Shown here: positions 1-5,146 of the stretch, piece by piece
Layout: every line of letters starts with the position of its first letter
How positions within the stretch are numbered: position 1 is the first letter of the stretch
Position numbers and translations under genes: made by a program
Notes under the pieces: generated by a model
Told to the model about the DNA's origin: nothing
Databases searched by the model: none
Seen by the model: the letters and a program-made list of their open reading frames with translations, nothing else
Assembly: GCA_022866015.1 (NCBI GenBank)
Contig: JALHTX010000354.1
Span: 1-5,146, forward strand
DNA from: Thermoplasmatota archaeon
GTDB taxonomy: Archaea > Thermoplasmatota > E2 > DHVEG-1
Direction of reading: 5' to 3'
Length of the DNA stretch: 5,146 bases

Positions 1-95
1 AATTTTATGAAAAACATGGCTTTAAAAAAATAATAAAAATAAAAGAATTTTATCAGGATACTAAGGATGCATACACGATGCAATTAAGGTTTTAA
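1..95 (+). CDS. C-terminal fragment of a GNAT-family N-acetyltransferase (RimI/Ard1-like), 5' end outside the window
   Basis: An open frame enters from the left edge (whole codons from base 3) and stops at TAA 93-95, giving 30 residues. The fragment begins FYEKHGF, the typical GNAT motif B ('lYekxGF') that closes the acetyl-CoA site. It continues with KEFYQDTKDAYTMQLRF, which closely matches the 'YY.DGEDAyvM.l' tail of archaeal Ard1/RimI N-alpha-acetyltransferases. Proteins of that type transfer acetyl from acetyl-CoA to protein N-termini in the cytoplasm. The catalytic core is not visible, so the substrate is inferred only from the tail, and another GNAT subfamily is possible. The gene converges on the UPF0058 gene, and the last 12 bases of the two overlap. 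Its likely transcription stop is the T-rich tract just downstream, inside the neighbour. Confidence 0.72.
   Translation, partial: FYEKHGFKKIIKIKEFYQDTKDAYTMQLRF
24..47 (-). terminator. Possible T-tract terminator for the UPF0058 gene
   Basis: Read on the - strand, this is a nearly pure T run broken only by single A or C bases, 37 nt past the UPF0058 stop. Archaeal RNA polymerase can terminate at oligo-T tracts without a hairpin. The tract lies in the coding sequence of the convergent GNAT gene, where it encodes the Lys/Ile-rich KKIIKIKE, so amino-acid composition is an alternative explanation. Confidence 0.35.
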
Positions 96-404
96 CTCTA
101 TGCTACTACGAAGAAGTTCTTTTTCTTTTTCAGTCATAAAACGCTCGGCCATTTGATCTAGTCTGTTTGAGACTTTTTCAAGGCCTGGGCAGTTGTTATT
201 AGACATTAAAGTTGCAATACCACGACTTAGTGTAAAAACCGCAAGTTTATGCTCACGCTTTGACTTATACACCTGAAATGGAGTAACATCAAGTTTTTTA
301 TATGGAATAAATTCTACCCCACCATTGTTTTTAACCATATCCTCAAGATGAGTTTTTAATTGTAATAAAAATGTATGAAGTTGTATCATTTCATCTTTCT
401 GCAT
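84..404 (-). CDS. UPF0058 family protein (small archaeal protein of unknown function)
   Basis: This 106-residue protein opens with MQKDEMIQLHTFLLQLK and carries the block VYKSKREHKLAVFTLSRGIA at about residues 45-64. Both are hallmarks of UPF0058 (Pfam PF01893), an archaeal family of about 80-110 residues with no established function. I see no signal peptide, membrane segment or cysteine cluster. The conserved Lys/His stretch (S48-K-R-E-H52-K) is the most distinctive part. The predicted character is a soluble, mostly helical, charged protein. The ATG start at 404-402 fits the family N-terminus and has a GAGGGA purine run 10 nt upstream (418-413). The stop lies within the end of the convergent GNAT gene. 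The upstream neighbour dnaG is in the same orientation but is separated by a T-tract terminator and a possible promoter, so this gene is probably transcribed on its own. Confidence 0.85.
   Translation of the reverse strand: MQKDEMIQLHTFLLQLKTHLEDMVKNNGGVEFIPYKKLDVTPFQVYKSKREHKLAVFTLSRGIATLMSNNNCPGLEKVSNRLDQMAERFMTEKEKELLRSSIELKP
117..130 (+). terminator. Possible T-tract terminator for the GNAT gene
   Basis: The tract TTCTTTTTCTTTTT starts 22 nt after the GNAT stop on the + strand and fits an archaeal oligo-T terminator. It lies antisense inside UPF0058, where it encodes an alternating Glu/Lys stretch (EKEKE), so coding constraint alone could also explain it. Confidence 0.4.
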
Positions 405-440
405 TATAATCTTCCCTCAATTCCCAAAACAATTTGATAA

Positions 441-454
441 GTACATGACTGTAC
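441..454. repeat. Short inverted repeat in the UPF0058 leader
   Basis: GTACA-TGAC-TGTAC is a perfect 5-bp dyad with a 4-bp centre. It lies between the candidate TATA box (481-490) and the UPF0058 ribosome binding site, close to where transcription would begin. It could be a repressor operator or a small hairpin. A 5-bp arm is short enough to be chance. Confidence 0.35.
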
Positions 455-480
455 GGCTTTTTATGATTTTCTGTCTAAAA

Positions 481-490
481 TTTAAATATA
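481..490 (-). promoter_or_regulatory. Candidate TATA box for the UPF0058 gene
   Basis: The - strand reads TATATTTAAA here, a reasonable archaeal TATA element. With the usual 25-27 nt spacing, transcription would start near 459-456, leaving a leader of about 50-55 nt. A second AT element (- strand TTATTTATAAAC, 516-505) is a possible alternative. In such AT-rich DNA these matches are weak evidence. Confidence 0.35.
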
Positions 491-522
491 ATAAATTGAT
501 ACGGGTTTATAAATAATTTTAT

Positions 523-543
523 AAAAGAAAAAAATAAAAAAAA
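523..543 (-). terminator. T-tract terminator of dnaG
   Basis: On the - strand, 19 of 21 bases are T, starting two bases after the dnaG stop codon (547-545), with no preceding hairpin. This is the typical archaeal intrinsic terminator layout. It sits outside any coding sequence, so amino-acid usage does not explain it. It separates dnaG from the downstream UPF0058 gene. Confidence 0.7.
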
Positions 544-544
544 T

Positions 545-1873
545 TTAATCTAAATCTTTCTTTGTTATTACCCTAACTGAACTTGGAATTTTAATAACAT
601 TACCAAGTTTAATACCAATAATTTCTTTTACGTTTTTACTATTTGCAATGTCCAAAAGCCTCTGAGTAATAATACCATCAAAAACAACAGTCGTAATATT
701 CTTACTCTTCTTCAAAGAATCAGTAAGTTCACGAACAGGTATTTTTTTAATTTCATTATTATTAGCATCAAATAAAACAGCTTTGAGACTACCTGATATA
801 TCATCAAGAATCTTACTATAGTTCTCCTGTTTATTAGTAAATATTTTCTCAGATTCTTTTTTATCTTCTTTAATCTCTTTTTCTTGGATTACTTCTCCTA
901 TTTCTACTTCATCCTCTAGTTCTTCTCTTTTCTCTTCATCTATTGACTCAATTTTAGGCGATTTTTCTTCCCTTTTTTCTTTTTTAGAAGAAAAAGATTG
1001 TATTCTACCTATTGGACCACTCTTGTCTTTTTTCTCAATTTTTATATCATACATCTCAGCATATTGCTCAGCAGGTATTTTGTTTTTCAAAGCTTTCATT
1101 ATAAGCTTTTGGGGTATTTCTTCCACTTCACGAGTCTGTGGCGCACGAGATACAAAATCAACATCTGCGGTTTGCAAAAGTTCTTTTAGTATTAATTCTC
1201 CACCACGATCTCCATCTACAAAAGCGGTAGTAATTCGCTCTTTGGTAAGCTCTATTACTGTTTTTGGTATATTTGTTCCACCAACAGCAATTACATTTTT
1301 AATACCATATTTTAAAAGGTTTAAAACATCCCTTCGCCCTTCTACAATAATTATTGCATCGCTTTTTTCAATATTTGGACCTGCTGGGCAATGATCAGGA
1401 CCAAAGTGTGTTATTTCTTCTACTTGAACGGATTGACGGACGTTGTCTGTAATGCTTTCTCCTTCAGTTTTTCCTTCTTCAATTACTTGGTTTAATAGTT
1501 CTTTTGCACGATCTATTACTTGTTTTCTTCTAACTACTCTTACATCTTCAACACGTTCTGTTTTAATAGTTGCTTTGCAAGGGCCAACGCGGTCAATGCT
1601 TTCAAAGGCTGCTGCAAGAATTACAGTTTCAACCTTGTCAAGAGAAGTTGGAAGAGTGATTTCTCCTTCGCTTTTACCATTTTTTGATTCTAGTTCTACT
1701 TCAATTCTTCCAACACGGGCAGAACGTTGAAGCTCACGAAGATCTAATTCATCACCTAGAAGACCTTCAGTTTGGCCAAATATTGCTCCGACCACATCAG
1801 ATTTTTCAATTATTCCATCAGCTTTAATATGAGCCTTAATTAAATATTTCGTTGTTGCTGGATCTATTACCAT
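545..1873 (-). CDS. dnaG: Archaeal DnaG-type primase (TOPRIM domain)
   Basis: This 442-residue protein is full length for archaeal DnaG (usually about 400-450). The N-terminal archaeal DnaG domain covers about residues 1-165, with conserved blocks KADGIIEKSDVVGAIFGQTE (18-37) and LLGDELDLRELQRS (38-51), and HCPAGPN at 161-167. The TOPRIM domain spans about 171-245 and keeps its acidic metal ligands: Glu178 in VEGRRD, and Asp220 and Asp222 in VDGDRGG. A very Lys/Glu-rich low-complexity linker (about 281-350) leads to a conserved C-terminal domain (about 355-442). The bacterial zinc-binding and DnaB-interaction domains are absent, as expected for this family. Archaeal DnaG can make RNA primers in vitro and is a stable part of the archaeal RNA exosome, where it binds Csl4 and favours poly(A) substrates; its main role in the cell is debated. 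The ATG start at 1873-1871 is backed by a strong Shine-Dalgarno sequence. The gene is divergent from metG and ends at a T-tract terminator. Confidence 0.96.
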   Translation of the reverse strand: MVIDPATTKYLIKAHIKADGIIEKSDVVGAIFGQTEGLLGDELDLRELQRSARVGRIEVELESKNGKSEGEITLPTSLDKVETVILAAAFESIDRVGPCKATIKTERVEDVRVVRRKQVIDRAKELLNQVIEEGKTEGESITDNVRQSVQVEEITHFGPDHCPAGPNIEKSDAIIIVEGRRDVLNLLKYGIKNVIAVGGTNIPKTVIELTKERITTAFVDGDRGGELILKELLQTADVDFVSRAPQTREVEEIPQKLIMKALKNKIPAEQYAEMYDIKIEKKDKSGPIGRIQSFSSKKEKREEKSPKIESIDEEKREELEDEVEIGEVIQEKEIKEDKKESEKIFTNKQENYSKILDDISGSLKAVLFDANNNEIKKIPVRELTDSLKKSKNITTVVFDGIITQRLLDIANSKNVKEIIGIKLGNVIKIPSSVRVITKKDLD

Positions 1874-1878
1874 TAATT

Positions 1879-1886
1879 ATCACCTT
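1879..1886 (-). promoter_or_regulatory. Strong Shine-Dalgarno site of dnaG
   Basis: The - strand reads AAGGTGAT, complementary to the anti-Shine-Dalgarno end of archaeal 16S rRNA (ATCACCTCC). It ends five bases before the ATG. This fixes the dnaG start and implies a leadered transcript. It is much stronger than the sites before metG and purC. Confidence 0.8.
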
Positions 1887-1992
1887 TTTACATCTATATT
1901 TTTATCTTTCTGAAAAATAGCACCCTTATCCGCTCTGTAGCAAATAATAGGTGGATTTTTTTACCCGTCCTAATTATTTATTTCTTATGCAT

Positions 1993-2016
1993 TTATTAGT
2001 TATGAATTATTAGTTA
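1993..2016 (+). repeat. Direct repeat TTATTAGTTA (two copies, near-copy at 2099-2108)
   Basis: TTATTAGTTA occurs at 1993-2002 and again at 2007-2016, a 14-bp period. TTATTAGTCA, differing at one base, lies at 2099-2108 just upstream of the metG TATA candidates. The layout resembles repeated binding sites for a regulator. In AT-rich DNA a partly chance origin cannot be excluded. Confidence 0.45.
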
Positions 2017-2031
2017 AGCGGTTAAATACTA

Positions 2032-2051
2032 ATTAATCTAAATTGATTAAT
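2032..2051. repeat. Inverted repeat ATTAATC / GATTAAT
   Basis: ATTAATC (2032-2038) and GATTAAT (2045-2051) form a perfect 7-bp dyad around a 6-bp centre (TAAATT). It lies between the two arms of the larger inverted repeat. The size and symmetry suit a homodimeric regulator operator. As RNA it would be a weak AU hairpin. Confidence 0.45.
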
Positions 2052-2115
2052 GCACCTTTTAAAGTGCTATTTTTCTACTATATTTATTTTACTGTTATTT
2101 ATTAGTCATACGCCA

Positions 2116-2124
2116 TATTTAAAT
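2116..2124 (+). promoter_or_regulatory. Candidate TATA box for metG-purC
   Basis: TATTTAAAT is centred about 26 nt before 2146, which would give a leader of only about 10-12 nt before the GTG start. TTATATAT at 2132-2139 is an alternative but lies too close to the start even for leaderless mRNA. No clear BRE is visible. The call depends on AT-rich words in an AT-rich region. Confidence 0.3.
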
Positions 2125-2156
2125 GTTGTGCTTATATATCGCATTGAGAGTTTCAT

Positions 2157-4295
2157 GTGAAGGAAAAAATCTATATCGGTGTTGCATGGCCTTATGCAAA
2201 TGGTTCACTTCATCTAGGTCATATCGCAGGTTGCTATCTACCAGCGGATATATTTGCAAGATATTCTAGGATGAAAGGTAAAGATGTTTTAATGGTATCA
2301 GGTAGTGATGAACATGGAACTCCAATTACTATTACAGCTGATAAAGAAAAAACAACACCACAGGTAATAGTTGATCGCTATCATAAAGAGCATATACAAA
2401 ACATGAAACAAATGGGCATTTCCTTTGATCTTTTTACTAGAACTACTACAAAAAATCATGAAAAATTAGTCCAAGATATTTTCTTAACTTTATACAAAAA
2501 AGGGCATATATACAAAAAAAGTATTGAGGCTTTTTATTGTAATAATTGTAATAGGTTTTTACCAGATAGATATATTGAAGGTAATTGTCCAAATTGCGGC
2601 AGTCAAAACGCTCGTGGTGATCAGTGTGATGAATGCGGAAAGCTTCTTGATCCGCAGGATTTATTAAACGTTAAATGTAAAATTTGTGGTAGCACCCCTG
2701 AAATTAGAAACAGTGATCATTTGTTTTTTGCTCTTTCTAAATTTGAAGATAAACTTCTTAGTTGGATTAAAGACAAAAAACATTGGAAGCCTAGTGTGTT
2801 AAAATTCACCAAGAATTGGCTTGAAAACGGTCTGCAGGATAGAGCAATCACTCGAGATATGGAATGGGGGACAAAAGTTCCAATAGAAGGCTTTGATGAT
2901 AAACGTATCTATGTCTGGTTTGATGCTGTAATTGGTTATCTTTCAGCAAGTAAAGAATGGTCTGATAAACAAGGTAAACCCGATCAATGGGAAAAATGGT
3001 GGAAAGATCCAAAAGCTTTGCATTATTATTTTTTAGCAAAAGATAACATTCCTTTCCATACCCTTATTTGGCCTTCTATTCTAATGGGCTATAATGATAA
3101 ACTAAATCTTGCTTATGATATACCAGCAAACGAATATCTAAGACTTAAAGGTGAACAATTTTCTAAAAGCCGCGGTATTGCTATATGGGTTCCTGATATA
3201 ATTAAAAATTTTGATGTTGATGCAGTTAGATATTATCTTTCTATTAATATGCCGGAAAACAAAGATACTGATTGGCTATGGGATGACTTTGTTGCAAAAA
3301 ACAACGATGAGCTTGTTGGAGCATATGGCAATTTTGTTCATAGAGTAGTAACGTTTACACAGAAAAATTTTGGCAAAATTCCTAAACTTAGCACTCTTGA
3401 TAAACTAGATAAAGAAGCTTTAGAAAAAATAAAAGAAACATCTAAAGAAATATCAGGTTATCTTGATAAATTCGAGTTTAAAAAAGGTCTTCGTACTGCA
3501 ATGACTCTTGCTCAATTTGGTAATTTTTATTTTGATCAGAAGCAACCCTGGGTATTAGTTAAAAACGATAAAGAAGCATGCGGCAGTGTTCTTCATATTT
3601 GTCTTAAAATTATTAAAGCACTATCTGTTTTTATGGTACCTTTTTTACCGTTTTCATCTGATAAAATATGGTGTTTACTAGGTGAAAAAGGATCTATTCA
3701 TGATAAAACCTGGGATGTTGCATTTGATGATTTACAGACTGGTTTTGAGCTTGAAAGTCCTCAGCCTTTGTTTAAAAAACTTGATATAAAAGATATCATT
3801 GAAACCGAGGAAGATCCTTTTTCAAAAGTTGATCTTCGTGTTGCAAAAGTAATCGATGTAAAAGATCACCCTGAAGCTGATAAACTTTATATGCTGCATC
3901 TCGACCTTGGTAAACTTGGGAAAAGAGTAATTGTTGCAGGTATGAAACCATATTATACTCCTGAGGAAATCACTGGTAAATCTATTGTTGTTGTAGTAAA
4001 TCTTAAACCTGTAAAAATTCGTGGTGTTACATCCAACGGCATGCTTCTTGCTGCAGAAGACAGCAAAGGTGTTGTAGCACTACTCAACCCCGGAGATTCT
4101 ATTCCTGGCTCAAAAGTAGTAGTAAAAGGAGTTGCTAAAAAACCTGCAAGTGTTTTAGAGTTTGAAGATTTTAAGAAAATAAAACTTGTAGTCGATGAGT
4201 TTGGAAAAGCTACTTATAATAAAAAAGTATTGTGTGCTGAAAAAACAGATGTAATATCTGATAAACCTGTTGAGAAAGGTGCAAAGATATTATAA
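2157..4295 (+). CDS. metG: Methionyl-tRNA synthetase with C-terminal tRNA-binding domain
   Basis: This 712-residue class I enzyme charges tRNA-Met with methionine using ATP in the cytoplasm. The Rossmann catalytic core carries the HIGH motif as HLGH (19-22), preceded by AWPYANG. An insertion holds four CxxC knuckles (C128/131, 144/147, 157/160, 174/177), enough for two zinc ions. The KMSKS loop is QFSKS (334-338). The helical anticodon-binding domain follows, with the Met-anticodon-reading residues likely N392, R396 and W465 (QPW) by comparison with the E. coli enzyme. An EMAP-II/Trbp111-type OB-fold tRNA-binding domain spans about 553-655 (FSKVDLRV at its start, NPGD near its end), and an extra tail of about 50 residues ends the protein. 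The start must be GTG 2157: an in-frame TGA lies at 2145-2147, and the next Met (residue 39) would remove HLGH. The Shine-Dalgarno site is weak (GAGAG, 2146-2150). purC follows after 18 nt, so co-transcription is likely. Confidence 0.96.
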   Translation: MKEKIYIGVAWPYANGSLHLGHIAGCYLPADIFARYSRMKGKDVLMVSGSDEHGTPITITADKEKTTPQVIVDRYHKEHIQNMKQMGISFDLFTRTTTKNHEKLVQDIFLTLYKKGHIYKKSIEAFYCNNCNRFLPDRYIEGNCPNCGSQNARGDQCDECGKLLDPQDLLNVKCKICGSTPEIRNSDHLFFALSKFEDKLLSWIKDKKHWKPSVLKFTKNWLENGLQDRAITRDMEWGTKVPIEGFDDKRIYVWFDAVIGYLSASKEWSDKQGKPDQWEKWWKDPKALHYYFLAKDNIPFHTLIWPSILMGYNDKLNLAYDIPANEYLRLKGEQFSKSRGIAIWVPDIIKNFDVDAVRYYLSINMPENKDTDWLWDDFVAKNNDELVGAYGNFVHRVVTFTQKNFGKIPKLSTLDKLDKEALEKIKETSKEISGYLDKFEFKKGLRTAMTLAQFGNFYFDQKQPWVLVKNDKEACGSVLHICLKIIKALSVFMVPFLPFSSDKIWCLLGEKGSIHDKTWDVAFDDLQTGFELESPQPLFKKLDIKDIIETEEDPFSKVDLRVAKVIDVKDHPEADKLYMLHLDLGKLGKRVIVAGMKPYYTPEEITGKSIVVVVNLKPVKIRGVTSNGMLLAAEDSKGVVALLNPGDSIPGSKVVVKGVAKKPASVLEFEDFKKIKLVVDEFGKATYNKKVLCAEKTDVISDKPVEKGAKIL

Positions 4296-4300
4296 TTAAA

Positions 4301-4307
4301 GAGAGAG
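4301..4307 (+). promoter_or_regulatory. Ribosome binding site of purC
   Basis: GAGAGAG ends six bases before the purC ATG, in the short gap after the metG stop. It is a partial match to the archaeal Shine-Dalgarno sequence. No T-tract terminator is present in the gap, which supports read-through from metG. Confidence 0.5.
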
Positions 4308-4313
4308 AAAAAA

Positions 4314-5146
4314 ATGGCTGTTGTAATTAAAACTGATTTACCTTTAAAGGCTTTTAAAAAAGGAAAAGTACGGGATGTTTATGATTTAGGTGATAAACTG
4401 CTTTTAATTGTCACAGATCGAATTAGTGCTTTTGATTTTGTGCTTCATGAACCTATTCCAAATAAAGGTATTTGTCTTACTCAGATTTCTAAGTTCTGGT
4501 TTGATTTTTTCAAAGAAACTGTTCCAAGTCACATGATTAGTTCTGAGGTCAAAGATTTTCCAAAAGAGATCAGACCATATACTGATATTCTTAAGGGCAG
4601 AAGTATGCTTGTTAAAAAAGCAAATGTTTTTCCTGTTGAATGTATTGTTCGTGGATATATTTCTGGTTCTGCTTGGAAGAGTTATCAAAAAGATAGAACT
4701 GTTTGTGGTATTAAAATACCAGTGGGTTTAAAAGAATCTGATAAATTTGATGAACCACTTTTTACACCTAGTACAAAAGCAGATTCTGGTCATGATATTA
4801 ACATTTCTTTTAATGAAATGAAAAAACTTATTGGTAAAAAAGATGCTGAAAAACTAAGAGAATTTTCTCTTAAAATGTATAAAAAAGGTTCAGAATTTGC
4901 TAGTAAAAAAGGTATAATCATTGCTGATACAAAGTTTGAATTTGGTAAAATTGGTGATCAAGTAATTGTTGTTGATGAGGTATTAACCCCAGATAGTTCT
5001 CGTTTTTGGCCTGCTGATTTATATGAACCTGGTAAATCTCAACCTAGTTTTGATAAACAATATGTTCGTGATTATTTGAGTAGTACTGGTTGGGATAAAA
5101 ATAGTACTCCACCGCATTTACCCACCGAAGTAATTGTTGAGACCCA
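4314..5146 (+). CDS. purC: SAICAR synthase (phosphoribosylaminoimidazole-succinocarboxamide synthase), 3' end outside the window
   Basis: The open frame gives 277 complete codons with no stop before the window edge. The protein joins CAIR and L-aspartate with ATP to make SAICAR in purine biosynthesis. Family blocks in order are GKVRDVYDLGDKLLLIVTDR (17-36), which binds nucleotide, then SAFD (38-41), ECIVRGYISGSAWKSY (109-124), TKADSGHD (154-161), IIIADTKFEFG (201-211) and DEVLTPDSSRFWP (221-233). The end visible here, VRDYLSSTGW (251-260) followed by a Pro-rich stretch, is typical of the long, yeast Ade1-like form of about 290-305 residues. About 15-25 residues are therefore probably missing. 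Many archaeal PurC proteins are the shorter form (about 240), so this may be a lineage trait or an old transfer; base composition resembles metG. The ATG at 4314 follows a GAGAGAG site and gives the expected N-terminus. No frameshift is seen. Confidence 0.94.
   Translation, partial: MAVVIKTDLPLKAFKKGKVRDVYDLGDKLLLIVTDRISAFDFVLHEPIPNKGICLTQISKFWFDFFKETVPSHMISSEVKDFPKEIRPYTDILKGRSMLVKKANVFPVECIVRGYISGSAWKSYQKDRTVCGIKIPVGLKESDKFDEPLFTPSTKADSGHDINISFNEMKKLIGKKDAEKLREFSLKMYKKGSEFASKKGIIIADTKFEFGKIGDQVIVVDEVLTPDSSRFWPADLYEPGKSQPSFDKQYVRDYLSSTGWDKNSTPPHLPTEVIVET

Larger units (their letters stand above)
1912..2075. repeat. Perfect 12-bp inverted repeat with 140-bp spacing in the dnaG-metG intergenic region
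   Basis: The left arm GAAAAATAGCAC (1912-1923) is the exact reverse complement of the right arm GTGCTATTTTTC (2064-2075). On either strand the distal arm therefore reads GTGC followed by a T run. The right-arm GTGC can also pair locally with GCAC at 2052-2055, so long-range and local hairpins would compete. Possible meanings are paired operator sites, the closing stem of an RNA of about 164 nt, or ends of a decayed small element. I see no flanking target-site duplication. Function unknown. Confidence 0.55.

Noticed and set aside
417..446. Nine-codon - strand mini-ORF in the UPF0058 leader
   Set aside because: It is too short to separate from chance, with no Shine-Dalgarno site; its stop merely touches the purine run before UPF0058.
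998..1730. Three + strand open frames at 998-1189, 1023-1394 and 1443-1730
   Set aside because: They lie antisense to dnaG, match no family I recognise, have Ser/Phe/Ile-rich shadow composition, and two overlap each other.
1928..1962. Hairpin ATCC...GGAT followed by seven T on the + strand, terminator-like
   Set aside because: The stem is only 4 bp with a 21-nt loop, and no + strand gene ends upstream of it, so there is nothing to terminate.
1912..2075. Insertion sequence or MITE bounded by the 12-bp inverted repeat
   Set aside because: No target-site duplication flanks the arms, there is no transposase, and no second copy is in the window; kept only as one possible explanation.
1874..2156. 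tRNA, C/D box RNA or known riboswitch in the divergent intergenic region
   Set aside because: No cloverleaf, no paired C (RTGATGA) and D (CTGA) boxes, and no recognised riboswitch core were found on either strand.
2848..3039. - strand open frame of 63 codons inside metG
   Set aside because: It is antisense to the conserved MetRS catalytic core, has no ribosome binding site, and shows no recognisable motif.
4404..4688. - strand open frame of 94 codons inside purC
   Set aside because: It is antisense to clear PurC motifs; its Asn/Thr/Ile-rich composition is the complement of AT-rich coding DNA.
1..5146. Defence system, CRISPR array, prophage or toxin-antitoxin pair
   Set aside because: All genes seen are housekeeping or single conserved proteins; there are no regularly spaced repeats, integrase or phage genes.

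Overview
This is a low-G+C window (roughly one third G+C, by eye) from an archaeon. The archaeal-type DnaG primase with a TOPRIM domain, the UPF0058-family protein, the Shine-Dalgarno element GGTGAT before dnaG and the T-tract terminators without clear GC-rich hairpins all point there. UPF0058 and the style of DnaG and MetRS suggest a euryarchaeal (sensu lato) lineage, perhaps near Thermoplasmatota or Methanomassiliicoccales. That placement rests on remembered family resemblance, not on a tree.

Left part: the window opens inside the 3' end of a + strand GNAT acetyltransferase gene (RimI/Ard1-like tail, stop at 93-95). It runs tail-to-tail into a UPF0058 gene on the - strand (84-404), and the two coding regions overlap by 12 bp. 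Upstream of UPF0058, also on the - strand, lies dnaG (545-1873). The 140-bp gap between them holds a T-tract terminator right after the dnaG stop and a plausible promoter for UPF0058, so the two genes are probably transcribed separately.

Middle: a 283-bp AT-rich divergent intergenic region (1874-2156) separates dnaG from metG. It is unusually structured. It contains a perfect 12-bp inverted repeat with widely spaced arms, a second 7-bp dyad, a 10-bp direct repeat with a near-copy further right, and a 36-codon open frame whose stop overlaps the metG start as GTGA. This is the least explained part of the window.

Right part: metG (2157-4295, methionyl-tRNA synthetase with a C-terminal EMAP-II/Trbp111-type tRNA-binding domain and a further short extension) is followed after 18 nt by purC (SAICAR synthase, cut by the window end). 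The two probably form one transcript.

The genes are housekeeping: RNA synthesis or exosome association (DnaG), translation (MetRS), purine biosynthesis (PurC) and probably protein acetylation (GNAT). I see no defence system, mobile element, CRISPR array, tRNA or rRNA. Nothing here is clearly a new biological system; the best leads are regulatory.
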